Source: Dyella_B nitratireducens
Lineage (GTDB): Bacteria > Pseudomonadota > Gammaproteobacteria > Xanthomonadales > Rhodanobacteraceae
Direction of reading: 5' to 3'
Assembly (NCBI RefSeq): GCF_049532905.1
Contig: NZ_CP064032.1
Span: 1,922,001-1,986,000, forward strand
DNA: 64,000 nt
The translations under genes and the position numbers were made by a program. The notes beneath the pieces are model-generated. The model was not told where the DNA came from, made no database searches, and was given only the letters and a program-made list of their open reading frames with translations. Numbering within the stretch: position 1 is the first letter of the stretch; the number at the start of each line of letters is the position of its first letter. Shown one piece after another: positions 1 to 10,600 of this stretch.

Positions 1-713
1 CCATTCAGCGAGCTGCGTATCAACGTATCTTGCAGATCCAGCTGCGACTGCTTGGCGGATGCCTGCGCAGCCTCCAGTTGCGCGCGTGCTTGCGCAATCT
101 GCGCATTGAGATCGGCAACGCGCGCCTGCGCCTGATCCAACGCAGCCTTGTCGGCGGCTAGCGTGGCTCGCGCCTGGTCACGATTGCTGATCAGCACCGA
201 CAACTGGTCGCCGCTCTCCGCACCGGTCTTCGCCAGCGGACCGTAGCGGCGTACTTCATCTTCCGCATGCTTTGAACTGACTTGCGCAACTTGCAGCTGT
301 GCCCTGGCCTGTTCGATGGCGGCCTGCTGTTGCTGGATACCCGCCTGCGCACGCGCGATATCCGCCTGGCGTGCATCGACCGTGGCAGTGGCCTGATCGA
401 GCGCCGCCTGGTACTGGCGGCTATCGAGCCGCACCAATGCGTCGCCTGCCTTGACCGTCGCGTTATCGCCCACGTAGACGTCGGTGACATAACCGCTGAC
501 CTTGGGCGCCACCGTGACGCTGTCGGCCTGCAGGTAGGCATCATCGGTGCTCTGGATAAAGCGCCCGACAACCCACCAGTAGACCAGCGCCACCAGCCCT
601 GCGATCGCCAGCAGAATGCAGATCGGCAGCAGAAACCGCGGCGCTTTCCGGCGCGGCGCAGCACCATTCGACGCATCACCCGATGCGCTGGTATTGGAAG
701 GAGGCATGCCCAT
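1..713 (-). CDS. HlyD/EmrA-family membrane-fusion (adaptor) protein, 3' part cut by window edge
   Basis: This is the periplasmic adaptor of a tripartite efflux pump, anchored in the inner membrane by one N-terminal helix. The visible 237 codons give a short cytoplasmic N-terminus, a membrane helix (FLLPICILLAIAGLVALVYW, about residues 29-48), the motif QSTDDAYLQAD, a biotinyl-lipoyl-like strand (VTVAPKVSGYV) and then a long Ala/Gln-rich coiled-coil hairpin with repeated QARAQL segments. That order is typical of EmrA-type proteins. The start ATG at 713-711 has AGGG about five bases upstream. The C-terminal beta-barrel lies outside the window. The gene is divergent from a TetR regulator, which probably represses it. 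The transporter partner is not visible. Confidence 0.9.
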   Translation of the reverse strand, partial: MGMPPSNTSASGDASNGAAPRRKAPRFLLPICILLAIAGLVALVYWWVVGRFIQSTDDAYLQADSVTVAPKVSGYVTDVYVGDNATVKAGDALVRLDSRQYQAALDQATATVDARQADIARAQAGIQQQQAAIEQARAQLQVAQVSSKHAEDEVRRYGPLAKTGAESGDQLSVLISNRDQARATLAADKAALDQAQARVADLNAQIAQARAQLEAAQASAKQSQLDLQDTLIRSSLN

Positions 714-727
714 CGACCCTGAAATTA

Positions 728-750
728 TTCCAGCTGGAAAATTTATTCCA
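728..750. promoter_or_regulatory. Candidate TetR operator over the hlyD promoter
   Basis: The AT-rich gap between the divergent genes holds three alternating half-sites TTCCA/TGGAA at 728-732, 735-739 and 746-750, including the perfect palindrome TTCCAGCTGGAA (728-739). On the minus strand a TTGACA hexamer (764-769) stands 16 bases from AATAAA (742-747), so the half-sites overlap the putative hlyD -10. On the plus strand TATAAT occurs at 756-761 for the regulator. Binding by the adjacent TetR protein is inference from layout. Confidence 0.45.
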
Positions 751-811
751 ATCGGTATAATTTTGTCAAATGCTATCTTTATCGGCAGAGAGTGGAGAAT
801 CGAAATGACCC

Positions 812-890
812 AGAGCCTGCTTTCATATGCCAGTCGCATGGCGGCCACCCAGGGGCAACGCGGAGTGCTTGGCATATGAAAGCAGGCTCT
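812..890. repeat. Perfect 21-bp inverted repeat with its right arm spanning the tetR start codon
   Basis: Positions 812-832 are the exact reverse complement of 870-890, separated by 37 bases. The right arm contains CATATGAAAGC, which includes the preferred start codon of the TetR gene at 876. In mRNA the arms could form a long hairpin that hides the start codon. In DNA they could be a wide operator. Confidence 0.8.
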
Positions 891-1601
891 CCGACCAAGC
901 GTCTTCGTCGCTCGACTGCCAGCGGATATGCACGTGGCGACGAAACCCGCCAGCGCATCATCGACGCCGCCATCCAGCTGTTCGGCGAACACGGCTTCAA
1001 GGACGCTTCCACGCGCGACATCGCGGCGGCGGCCGGCGTGAACGCACCGGCCCTGCAGTACTACTTTGAAAACAAGGAAGGCCTTTACAAAGCCTGCGCC
1101 GAATACATCACCGATGACCTGAAAGCTCGCTACGCACCGTCCATGAAACACGCCAAGGACGCGCTGAAAAACAACGCCGGCATCGAGGCGCTGATCGATG
1201 CCTACATGCATATGCAGGCGACGACGCTGGATAGCGTGCTGACGCAACCGCATCTCTCCAAGGGACGCCTCGTCGGGCGGGAACTGGCCGGCGAATCACC
1301 CAGGATTGCCTCGGAGATGCTGCAGCGAAAAATGAAGCAGCCGATCAACAAGCTGCTGCTTACGCTGCTTGCGCGCATCATGCATACCCGCCCCGACGAT
1401 GCCATCACGCGTATCCGGATGCTCACGCTGAAAGGCCTGGTGCTCGCGTTTTACTACCCACCGGGCGCCTGCCTGGAACTGCTTGAGTGGAAGGAAATCG
1501 ACGCCAACAAGAGCGCGATGATCAAGGCTTCGGTGCAGGAGCAGACGCGGACGTTGTTGATGAGCTGGCACGAAGCCGGTATGCGCAAAGACGCAGCGTA
1601 G
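876..1601 (+). CDS. TetR-family regulator (CecR-like)
   Basis: This 241-residue protein has an N-terminal TetR helix-turn-helix (TRQRIIDAAIQLFGEHGF, then STRDIAAAAGVNAPALQYYF) and a long all-helical ligand-binding domain of the CecR/DUF1956 kind. I chose the ATG at 876 because it places the helix-turn-helix about 25 residues from the N-terminus and has GGAG at 862-865. An in-frame GTG at 792 would add 28 unlikely residues. It is divergent from an efflux adaptor gene, the usual arrangement for a local drug-responsive repressor. Its stop codon lies inside the first base pairs of an intergenic GTAGGTTGGGG repeat. Confidence 0.9.
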   Translation: MKAGSPTKRLRRSTASGYARGDETRQRIIDAAIQLFGEHGFKDASTRDIAAAAGVNAPALQYYFENKEGLYKACAEYITDDLKARYAPSMKHAKDALKNNAGIEALIDAYMHMQATTLDSVLTQPHLSKGRLVGRELAGESPRIASEMLQRKMKQPINKLLLTLLARIMHTRPDDAITRIRMLTLKGLVLAFYYPPGACLELLEWKEIDANKSAMIKASVQEQTRTLLMSWHEAGMRKDAA

Positions 1602-1672
1602 GTTGGGGTGCAAACCCCAACATCGTGGACTCGATCGAGATGGCAATGTTGGGGTTTTCACCCCAACCTACG
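1597..1672. repeat. Paired GTAGGTTGGGG palindromic repeat
   Basis: Two inverted copies of CGTAGGTTGGGGTG face each other (1597-1621 and 1648-1672), each itself ending in CCCCAAC. The element contains the tetR stop codon and can fold as a cruciform or transcript hairpin. The same family recurs at 4378, 12927 and 20299. Confidence 0.85.
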
Positions 1673-1685
1673 TTCCTGTCTCAAT

Positions 1686-1718
1686 GGGTTGGGTTACGCT
1701 GCGCCAACCCAACCTACG
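1686..1718. repeat. Variant GGTTGGGTTACG inverted repeat
   Basis: GGGTTGGGTTACGC is followed by GCGCCAACCCAACCTACG, a hairpin related to but distinct from the neighbouring repeat. It lies just upstream of the AraC-type gene. Confidence 0.7.
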
Positions 1719-1731
1719 CACTGAACGGCTG

Positions 1732-2883
1732 ATGCACACGTTCGTTGGCTTTCCCATGACGTTCTGGACCTTCGTCTACATCGCCGGCGCCGTGCAGGCG
1801 GCCTTGCTCGCTTTGACGCTTTGGCGTCGCCCCGCAAACCAGGCAGCCAACCATTTGCTGTCCATCTGGGTGGCACTGACCGGTGTGGATCTGGCGGTGA
1901 AAGCGCTGTATTGGCATCTGCTGTCGTCAGAATGGTTCCGCGCCTATCGCTTTGTTGCGCTCTTCCCGTTTCTCTACGGCAGCTTGTTCTATCTCTACGT
2001 GCGCGCGTTGGTCGAGGAACGCCGATTTCGGCCGCGTGATGTAGTGCACCTGGCCGGCTTCATCGTCATGCTGGTGCTCAACAGCTATGTCTTCGTTGCC
2101 AGCGACACGCAATTGCAGGCGCTGTCGGCACGCTGGATCGCCGGAGAACGCACCATCGGTTTATGGTTTGATGGGCCGCTGTTTCTCTACAGCCTTTCCT
2201 ACGTGATGGCAGCGTTGGCCCTGTTGCGCAGCTATCGCCGGCAGTTGCACCAGCAGCGCTCCGATGCCGACCGCTTGTCGCTGCGCTGGATCGATGCGAT
2301 GGCTGGCTTCCAGATCGCCATCTGGAGCTTGGCCATTCTGCAGGCGCTGGTGTACGTGCCTTTGCTCAATTACGGCCTGCTGTTCGGCCTGGTGGCTGCA
2401 TGGGTGTGGATGGTGGGCTGGTTCAGCCTGAGCCAGCCGCCGGTGCAGGCAAGACCAGCAGCATCCTCTTCGCAACCTGGGCGCGAACAGGGCGAGCAAG
2501 AACCGACAGCAGCGATCGACACGGCGCGCTTCGCGGACGTCGAAGCACGCCTGGCTCAACTGATGAACAACGATGCGCCACTCTACCTCGAGCCGGCGCT
2601 GACCATCGGCCAGGTGGCCAAGCGCAGCGGCTATCCGGAATACCTCGTTTCGGCCGTGATCAATCGGCGGCTGGGCGGCAGCTTCTGTGATTACGTCAAT
2701 CGCTTGCGCGTGGAGGCGGTGCGCGCACGTCTGGCGGATCCTTCCGAGTCGCGCACCATTCTCGACCTCGCCTACGCCTGCGGCTTCACGTCCAAATCCA
2801 CGTTCAACGCCGCGTTCAAAAAACAGGTAGGCGATACACCCAGCAGCTACCGCCGGCAGCACGCCGCCACGCCCGTCACCTGA
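1732..2883 (+). CDS. AraC-family regulator with membrane-spanning N-terminal domain
   Basis: The 383-residue product has about seven hydrophobic helices in its first 230 residues (for example FVYIAGAVQAALLALTLW and LLFGLVAAWVWMVGWFSL), then a linker and a C-terminal AraC DNA-binding domain with the two helix-turn-helix segments (TIGQVAKRSGYPEYLVSAVI and TILDLAYACGFTSKSTFNAA). The layout suggests a membrane-located one-component sensor. The start at 1732 is uncertain; 1756 is an alternative, and the upstream reading frame is repeat sequence. The 3' end overlaps the convergent hydrolase gene by 8 bp, and the pair may be functionally linked. Confidence 0.85.
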   Translation: MHTFVGFPMTFWTFVYIAGAVQAALLALTLWRRPANQAANHLLSIWVALTGVDLAVKALYWHLLSSEWFRAYRFVALFPFLYGSLFYLYVRALVEERRFRPRDVVHLAGFIVMLVLNSYVFVASDTQLQALSARWIAGERTIGLWFDGPLFLYSLSYVMAALALLRSYRRQLHQQRSDADRLSLRWIDAMAGFQIAIWSLAILQALVYVPLLNYGLLFGLVAAWVWMVGWFSLSQPPVQARPAASSSQPGREQGEQEPTAAIDTARFADVEARLAQLMNNDAPLYLEPALTIGQVAKRSGYPEYLVSAVINRRLGGSFCDYVNRLRVEAVRARLADPSESRTILDLAYACGFTSKSTFNAAFKKQVGDTPSSYRRQHAATPVT

Positions 2884-4270
2884 CGGCAAGCGCAGCGTGT
2901 GTCGTGTGATGCAGGGCTGCAATGATCGCCGCCGTCGCATCGCCGATACCGGTGCCGCCGCCCTGCACGGTCAGCCCCATCCTCACGACCACCAGGTGCT
3001 CGGAAGGCACGATGATGATGTCCTGGCCGAAAGCGCCGCGTGCGTAGAACATGTCTTTCGGCAACTGCGGCATGCCCCATGGCGCATCCCACACCGGCAC
3101 GCTGCCCTTGTTCACGAGGTTGGTCCAGAAGCCGGCGCCGTAGCCGGTGTCCAGTGTTTGCGAATGGGCATAGGCTGCCCATCCTTCCGGAAGAATGCGC
3201 TTGCCGTTCACAACGCCATCATCCAGATACAGCTGACCAAAGCGTGCGAGATCGCGCGCGGAGGCGTACATGAAACCGGAGCCCAGCAAGGTGCCGCTTT
3301 CGTCGGTCTCGATCACCGAATGATGCATGCCCAGCGGCGCAAACAATGCGTCGCGCACGAATGCTTCGGCACCTGCGGCCGTATCGCCAGTGGCATGGCC
3401 GATCAGCTTCGACAGCAATGCATAACTGAGATTGCCGTAAGCCCAGACCGTACCCGGCGGATGCGCAAGCGGCGTGCGCGCTGCAAAGGCAGCCGTATCG
3501 GCCTCGCGGAACCACATGTGGGTAGCGAGCGTGACAGGACCATTGGTCTCATCGAACGGCAGCCCGCTGTCCATGCGCAGCAACTGGTTGACCGTAATGG
3601 CGTGATGCGGATCGGCAGGCGATGCCCAGGCGGCAATCGGCGCAGGTTGATCCAGGCGCAGTTGCCCTTCACGCACGAGGATGCCGATCAGCGCCTGGGT
3701 CACCGACTTGGTCACCGAATGCGCCCAGATCGGCGTTTCCGGACCGTAACCTTTGGCGTAGCGTTCGGCGATCAGTTGGCCGTCATGCAGCACCACCACG
3801 GCCTTGGTCAACCGCGGGTGTGCCGGATCCGGTTCGGCGAAGGCTTGATCGAGTGCGGCACGCAGTGCCGGGTTCTCCGGGGTGACGATCCGTGGGCCGA
3901 AACTGTCGGATGCCGCCTGCTCGCGGAAACTCGTCTCAGGGACCGGATCATCGCCGAGCACGAGCATGCAGCCCATGCCATCGCGGTATATCGACCGGGC
4001 ACGGAACACGGCCAGGATGTTGCTGCGCACCTCGCGACGCGAACGGTCAACCGCGTAGCGCACCGCCCAGCCAATGCCACTCATCAACGGCCGCTGTTCT
4101 TCTGCATAAACCTGGTCGGGATCGACATGCGACACAAAGGCAGCCGCACATAGCGACTGGCTGACCGAGGCGGCGCCGATGTGCAGCGCATCGCGGTTCA
4201 ACCCGACGGTGGCGACACCGGCAAGCACCAGCACGAGCAGACTCAGCAGCAGGTATCGGGCGAACTTCAT
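2876..4270 (-). CDS. Serine beta-lactamase-like hydrolase (class C/esterase family)
   Basis: This 464-residue protein is anchored or exported by an N-terminal hydrophobic segment (YLLLSLLVLVLAGVATVGL). The beta-lactamase/penicillin-binding fold is shown by the catalytic S-x-x-K (HSVTKSVTQ), the Y-x-N tyrosine motif (WAYGNLSYALLSKLIG), and the C-terminal GQDIIIVPSEHLVVVRMG. Relatives include 6-aminohexanoate-dimer hydrolase, esterase EstB and class C beta-lactamases, so the substrate cannot be fixed. The start ATG at 4270 is followed directly by MKFARYLLL. It converges on the AraC gene with an 8-bp overlap of coding ends. Confidence 0.88.
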   Translation of the reverse strand: MKFARYLLLSLLVLVLAGVATVGLNRDALHIGAASVSQSLCAAAFVSHVDPDQVYAEEQRPLMSGIGWAVRYAVDRSRREVRSNILAVFRARSIYRDGMGCMLVLGDDPVPETSFREQAASDSFGPRIVTPENPALRAALDQAFAEPDPAHPRLTKAVVVLHDGQLIAERYAKGYGPETPIWAHSVTKSVTQALIGILVREGQLRLDQPAPIAAWASPADPHHAITVNQLLRMDSGLPFDETNGPVTLATHMWFREADTAAFAARTPLAHPPGTVWAYGNLSYALLSKLIGHATGDTAAGAEAFVRDALFAPLGMHHSVIETDESGTLLGSGFMYASARDLARFGQLYLDDGVVNGKRILPEGWAAYAHSQTLDTGYGAGFWTNLVNKGSVPVWDAPWGMPQLPKDMFYARGAFGQDIIIVPSEHLVVVRMGLTVQGGGTGIGDATAAIIAALHHTTHAALAVR

Positions 4271-4377
4271 GGGCTTGGGCTCCGGCAGGAAAGACTGCAG
4301 GATCCCGGTCGAAAGCCATTCGTTCGTCCGGTCCGGCGGATTCGTACGGTTGTACCGTCATTCCGGACGCCAGCACC

Positions 4378-4453
4378 CGTAGGTTGGGGTGCAAACCCCA
4401 ACACTGCCATGTTCACCGGGACCACGATGTTGGGGTTTACACCCCAATCTACG
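4378..4453. repeat. Paired GTAGGTTGGGG palindromic repeat
   Basis: CGTAGGTTGGGGTGC (4378 onward) is matched by the inverted copy ending in CACCCCAATCTACG at 4453. It is the same family and spacing as the copy at 1597. Confidence 0.85.
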
Positions 4454-4461
4454 AATCCAGT

Positions 4462-4613
4462 CCCCTCTCCCTGCTGGGAGAGGGTTAGGGTGAGGGGTTG
4501 GGCAAGCAGGGAATTTGCCTGGTGCAGGCAAACTTTTGCCCTTTGAATCTTGCAGCGGCATTCACCGCGCGAGATTCCCCCTCACCCTACCCTTCCCCCC
4601 AGCGGGGAAAGGG
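4462..4613. repeat. Inverted CCCTCTCCC...GGGTGAGGGG repeat pair
   Basis: CCCCTCTCCCTGCTGGGAGA with GGGTTAGGGTGAGGGG (4462-4497) recurs in inverted orientation as CCCCCTCACCCTACCC and AGCGGGGAAAGGGA (4577-4613). The right arm lies just beyond the stop of the minus-strand glycosidase gene and may help end its transcript. Confidence 0.7.
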
Positions 4614-4629
4614 AGACCCATCAACCACA

Positions 4630-7600
4630 TTACCAACCAATGCCGAACGCCATGTGTTCCGGCTGTTGCGTCGTCACCGTCGTGCTCTGGTTGTTGTTGT
4701 CGTCGTACGAGAAGCCGTAGGCCAACCCGCTCACCGAGTGCTGGTGCCAGAACCAGGAATAGAAGTTGGCGGGCGACGAGGGTGGGTAGTAGGCCGAAGC
4801 AGTCGCCCAGTTCGCCGTATTCAGCAGAACGCCACGGTTGGTTGCTGCACAGATCTGGTTTTCCAACTGCAGCTGGATCGCGTTTTCATCCTGCTGCTGC
4901 GCCGAACTTCCCGCCACGCCCGAGGCCATCGTCCCGGCGCACAGCAAGATGTCCTGCGTGGACGGTTGCTGCACGACAAAGGTTTCGCCGACGTTGGCCG
5001 CAGCCGGATTGACCTCGGTAAAGGTCAAGGTCGAGCCGGAAGCGGTGCCGGAGAACTTGCGGCCATTGACGGTAATCGTCACCGGCGAACTGCTGTACTG
5101 CGACCACGCGCTGGCAATGTAGCTATCGAAGTAATTCCCGTTGGTGCCACCGGCATTGAAGGTGGTTTCCGCCGGCGACAGGATGCGCAGGTTGCTCGGC
5201 GCAGGCGTGTGGAAAGCTGCCGGCGTCTGGTTGGCATACTCCTGGTCCAGATTGGCGATCGACTCGTTGATACCTACCTGCATGTGGTAGGTCTCGTTGG
5301 CGCCCCACACATCCAGCAGCAGCGGCAGGCCGAACTGGTTCACCTGGGTGGTGTTGATGAAGATCCCACCGTTCGCCGCGTAGTTGAACTCATACCAATC
5401 GTAGTGAACGTTGATGTTCGGATCGGTGGCGTTTTGCGGATTCGGTCCGGCGTAGCCATCGTTGCCGCCATTGGCGCCGGCCATGATCGTCATGTACAGC
5501 GGGCTGCCTTCCGAGATGTAGATGCGCCCGGAAGTAATCGGCGGCAGCTTGAGTTGATGATTGGCCTGGGCCAGCGTGAACGCGTAGTTGGGATACGTCT
5601 GCCCGTTCGGACCGACCAGTGCATTGGCCGCGGTGTTGTCGGCCACGCTGGCGGCTGTGATCGTGCCGTCGTAGTTGACCCATGACAGCGCACCGGTCGC
5701 CGGATCGTTGCCGAGAATCTCGACATAGATCTGGTTGTCGGCCCACGCACCATTGGTGTTGTTGTTGAGGTCCGTGACGATATAGCCCGGAACGACCGTG
5801 TAGCTGGGCGACAGGTTGACGCTCAATGTCGCCGCCGACGATGTCACCGAGCCCGCAGCGTTGGTCACCGTCACCGTGAAGCTGGCGGTGTTGTCCGCAT
5901 ACGTGGTTCCCGGCGTGGTGTAACTCGCGCTGGTGGCACCCGTGATGGCGGTGCCGTTCTTGTACCACTGGTAAGCCAGCGAGCTGCCGCTTGCCGCCAC
6001 CGAGAACGTGGCCGTGCGCCCGATCGTCACCGATTGATTGGTGGGCGATGTGGTGATGGCCGGTGTCGTTACCGTGACCGATGCCGATGTCGTCGCCACG
6101 GCATTGTCGGAAGCCGGCGACGTACCGGCCGCGTTCACCGCCTCGACGGCGTAGGTGTACGTGGTTGAAGCGGTCAGGCCGGTGTCGCTGTACGTGGTCG
6201 CAGTCAGGCCGCTCGCCACGGCGCTGCCATTACGCGTCACCGTGTACGTCACGCCGGACGTTGCGGAGGCTGTCCAGCTCAGGTCGATCTCGCTGGAGGA
6301 GGCAACCGTTGCCGCCAGGTTGGCCGGTGCCGCCGGAATAGCCAAGGTGCTCGCACTGGCTTGTGCAGCCGGTGCCGACGTTCCCGTCGCGTTGGAAGCT
6401 TCGACCACGTAGTAGTACGTCGTGTTGTTGGCCAGGCCGGTATCCGAATAGCTGCTGCCGTTTACCGTCGCGATCTGATTGGCACTGGAAGGTGTGAAAC
6501 CAGCCGTCGTACTGCGGAACACGTCGTACACCACACCCGGTGCCGCCGAGGCCGTCCAGCTCAGGTTGATCTGGCTGGTGGACACGGCCGTCGCGGTAAC
6601 GCTGCTCGGCGAACCGGGCGGCGGAGCGATCACTTCGATGCCGTTGATCTCGGCATTGTCGGTGTCGGTGGTGAACTGCAGCACGATCTGGCCCTGCGTA
6701 TTCGCAGTCGCCGTGAACGGCTCGACGATCGCCATGTCCTGGCCGCCCGCGGTCGCGACGATGTCGAAGTTGCTCAACACCTGCGTACCGTTGATGCTCA
6801 CGTTGAACACGCGCTGGCCTGCCTTGGTCCAGTAGAACTCGGCGAAGTGCAGGCGTACCATGTAGCTCGCCCCTGCGGTCAGACCCGGCAACGTATAGGT
6901 GAAGTTGTTGCCGACACGCTGGTGCTGATAGACCGACTGCGGCGCAGGATTGGTCACGCCTGCGGTATTGATCGTCGAGCCCGTGCCGGATGCCGCACCA
7001 CCGTTGAAGTACTCATCGGCAGCGTAGTCACCCGAGGCAGCACCACCTGCGCTGATCGCCAGCACATCCGAGCCGCAACCCGACACGCAATCCACATCGA
7101 ACGTAGTGGCGGTGGCGGTGTTGGAGGACATCGACGTACCCACCGAATCCACCGCGACCACCGTGTAGGAGTACGTGGTCGACGATGTCAGGCCACTGTC
7201 GCTATAGCTGCTGGTGGTCAGGTTCTGGGCCACGGCCGTGCCGTTACGGAACACCGAGTACGTTACGCCCGAGGTCTGCGAGGCCGTCCAGCTCAAGTTG
7301 ATCTGGCTGGAAGACGCCACCGTTGCCGACAGGTTCGACGGTGCGTTGGGCGGCGTATTCGTTGCCGTCGCGTTTTCGACTTCGATGCCGCTGACGTCGG
7401 CATTGTCCTTGACCGTGGCGAACTGAATCACGATCTGGCCTTGCGCATTCGCAGTCGCCGAGAACTGCTCGACGATCGCGATGTCCTGCCCACCGGCTGC
7501 CGCGAGGACATCGAAGTTGGTCAACACCTGCGTGCCGTTGATGCTCACGTTGAACACGCGCTGCCCTGCCTGCGTCCAATAGAACTCGTCGAAGTGCAGG

Positions 7601-10600
7601 CGCACCACGTAGCTGGTACCCGCCGTCAGGCCGGGCAGCGTATAGGTGAAGTTGCCGAAGCGCTGATGCTGGTAGACCGACTGCGGCGCAGGATTCGTCA
7701 CGCCGTTGATGTTGATCGTCGCATTGCTGCCCGAGGCCGTACCGCCGTTGAAATCTTCATCGGCAGCGAAGTTGCCGGCGCCAGGACCACCCGCACTGAT
7801 CGCAATCGCATCCGGACTGCTGCAGTTCGTGGTGCAGGTGGAGACGGGCGTTGTTGCCGTCGCGGTGTTGGAGGCGGCAGAAGCACCGGCCGCATCGCCG
7901 GCTTCCACGAGGTAGTAATACGTCGCCGCCGCAGCCACGCTCGTATCCGAATACGTCGTCCCGGCCGTGGTGGCGATCTGGTTCGCGCTGGAAGGCGTGA
8001 ACCCAGCAGCCGTACCGCGATAGACGTTGTAGCTGACCGTGCAGGCGCTACCCGCCGTGCTGGTACCCCACGTCAAGCTCACCTGAGCCGAGCTGTTGGC
8101 GTTTGCAACCAAGGTACCCGGTGCACTCGGCGCGGCCGTGCAGCTGTTCTGTTGCACGGCGAGCGTTGCAGTGCTGCTGTTGGTCGAACCGAACACGTCA
8201 CCGACAGCCACGCTGAAGGCAGCGCCATTGTCGGCCGCTGCCGTGGCGGGCGTCGTGTAGCTGGCCGACGTGGCGCCCGCGATGGCCGTGCCGTTCTTGG
8301 ACCACTGGTAACTCAAGGTACCAAGACCGGTCGCCGCCACGCTGAAGGTTGCCGACTGACCCAGCGCAACGCTCTGGTTGCTGGGCTGCGTCGTAATGGT
8401 GGGCGCAGCGCCCGCGTCCGTGCCGGAGGTGCACAGCGTGGAACCAGGATAGTTGTTGGTGACCTGGTAAGCCGAGGTGCCATCGAAGTTCACCACGGCG
8501 GTCTTGCTGGAATCGTTCGGATCCACCGTCGACGTCCACGTGCTCCAGGTGCCCGAGAAGGCGCACGTGGCATTGTTGACGCCGCTGATGCTGTGCGCTT
8601 CCGACTGCGTGGGCACACGCATATTGATGCCCGCGCAATAGTTCTGCGCACTCACGCCGGTGAACTGCGAACCCGGCGTGGTATCCGTCATCACGGTGCG
8701 GGTCCAGGTCAGGCCGGTGACGTTGTCCGTCACCAGGCTGGCGTTGGATGCATTGACGGTGTAGCGCTCCGACGCGCCGCCGCATTGCGGCACGTTGTAG
8801 ACCTGGAACTCATACACCGAATAGCCGTATTGCGTTGCACGCTGCGTGCCGTTGAGGCGGACATAGCGCGCAGCTACCGTCGGGAAGCTGAGCGTTTCCG
8901 TGCCGCCCGCACCGGTGGTGGTGCTGTAGGCCGTCTGCCAAGCATTGCCATCGTTGCTATAGAGGATCTGGTACTGAGTCGCATACGCGTTCTCCCAGTT
9001 GATCACCACCGTATTGAACGGCTGCACCGAACCCAGGTCGACCTGCAACCACGAGGGATCGACGCCAGGTACAGCCGGTGTCGGCGGTGCACCGGCGGTG
9101 GCCGAACCCCAACGCGTTGAGAGACTGCCGTCGACCGCATTCTCTGCACCCAGGCAGTTGGTGCCCGAGTACGGCGGGTTGGTCGTGCCATCGTTGCACG
9201 CATTCTGCGAACTGCTGGCGGTTGCAACGGCATCCAGCGCCAGATTGACGCCAGGCGGCGCAAGCGTGATGTTCGCCGCGTTGCTGGTAGCCGGCGCACT
9301 GGCGGCATTGTTCACGGTGACCGCGTACGAACCGACATTCGCAACGCTGACGGCCGGGATCGTATACGTGAGCGTGTTCGACTGCTGCGTGCCGCTGGTA
9401 AGAATGGTGGCGGTGCCGCCCGGCGGCGTGAACTGCCACTGGTAGCTAAACGGTGCAGACCCGGCCACCACGGCCGTGAATTGCACCGGCTCATTCACCG
9501 GCACGATGGTGCTGGCCGGCTGCGTGGTGAAGGACACCGGTGTGGCTGCATCCACCGTCACCACCGCATTGGCGGATTGCACCGAACCAAGATCGTTGGT
9601 GACCACGACATAGAACGTGGTGCTTCCTGCCGCTGTAAAGATCGGCGTGGTGTACGACGCACTGGTGGCACCGGCGATCGCACCCGAGCCAACCTGATAC
9701 CACTGATACGTGATCGCAGGCGAACCTGTCACCGCCACCGACAGCGTGGCCGATTGACCATCCACGACCGCTTGTGCAGCCGGTTGCGTGGTGATGACCA
9801 CGTTGGCGGGCGCATCGACACTGAGCGTCACCGGCGTCGATGTCACCGTGCCGTAGCTGCTGCCGATCGTCACCGTATACGTGTCGCCGTTGTTGGCAGC
9901 CGTCGTTGCCGGCGTGGTGTACGTCGCGCTGGTGGCACCGGCAATCGGGCCGCTCGCGTCGGACCACTGATAGCTGAGCGTGCCCGAACCGGAAGCCACC
10001 ACACTGAAGGTCGCCGGGTAGCCCGATGTCGTTGCTTCATTCACCGGCGGCACAATGATGACCGGTGCCTGCGATTGCGCGGGAGCCGGCGGTGTCACCG
10101 AACTCAGCGTCACGCTGCCGCTTTCCAGCCCAGGCGCTGTCGCCGTCACGGTGACGGTGCCGGCTGTAAACGTGCTGCGCAGCGCGATCTTCTGCAAGCC
10201 GCCTTCGAAGTTCAGTTCCGGATCGCCGGGCGAATGGAAGAAGGCATACGGCACACCTTGAATTACCGTGCTGTGGGCCTGCGAGTACGCGTCCTGGTAG
10301 TAGCTGGTCCACGACGGATCGGCCACCAGCTGCTGCGTGCCGCCCATATAGGTGGCCGGCCCCGTCACGGCGAACGTCACGTTGTCCGCTGCGGTCGGCA
10401 CGATGTTGCCGTCGGCATCTTCCACTTCGGCAACCACAAAGGCTGCATCCGAACCATTGGCCGTCCACTGAAAACTCGAACCGTCCGGCTTGGTCAGGTC
10501 AGGCACGACGCTGAGCACGATCTTCGCTTCGGCACCGGCCGTCGTGCGCGTGTCGCTCGCGCCCGCCACCGGATTGCCGTTTGCATCCAGGCATTGCGCG

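Larger units (their letters stand above)
4271..4629. other. Gene-free interval with two repeat structures
   Basis: This 359-bp stretch between the hydrolase start and the giant glycosidase stop holds the 5' leader of the hydrolase gene, a GTAGGTTGGGG repeat pair (4378-4453) and an inverted C-rich repeat (4462-4613). I see no convincing gene. Confidence 0.7.

Noticed and set aside
1597..1718. CRISPR-like array from repeated GTAGGTTGGGG units
   Set aside because: The units are inverted palindromes with no regular unique spacers and occur as scattered pairs; no cas genes are present.
2161..2940. 259-codon minus-strand frame opposite the AraC gene
   Set aside because: It is a shadow of the AraC coding frame with no domain and no start signal.
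6361..9120. Open frame of 919 codons antisense to the giant glycosidase
   Set aside because: It is the complementary frame of a repetitive, GC-rich gene; the translation is Arg/His/Gly-rich without domains, and the sense frame has clear modules.
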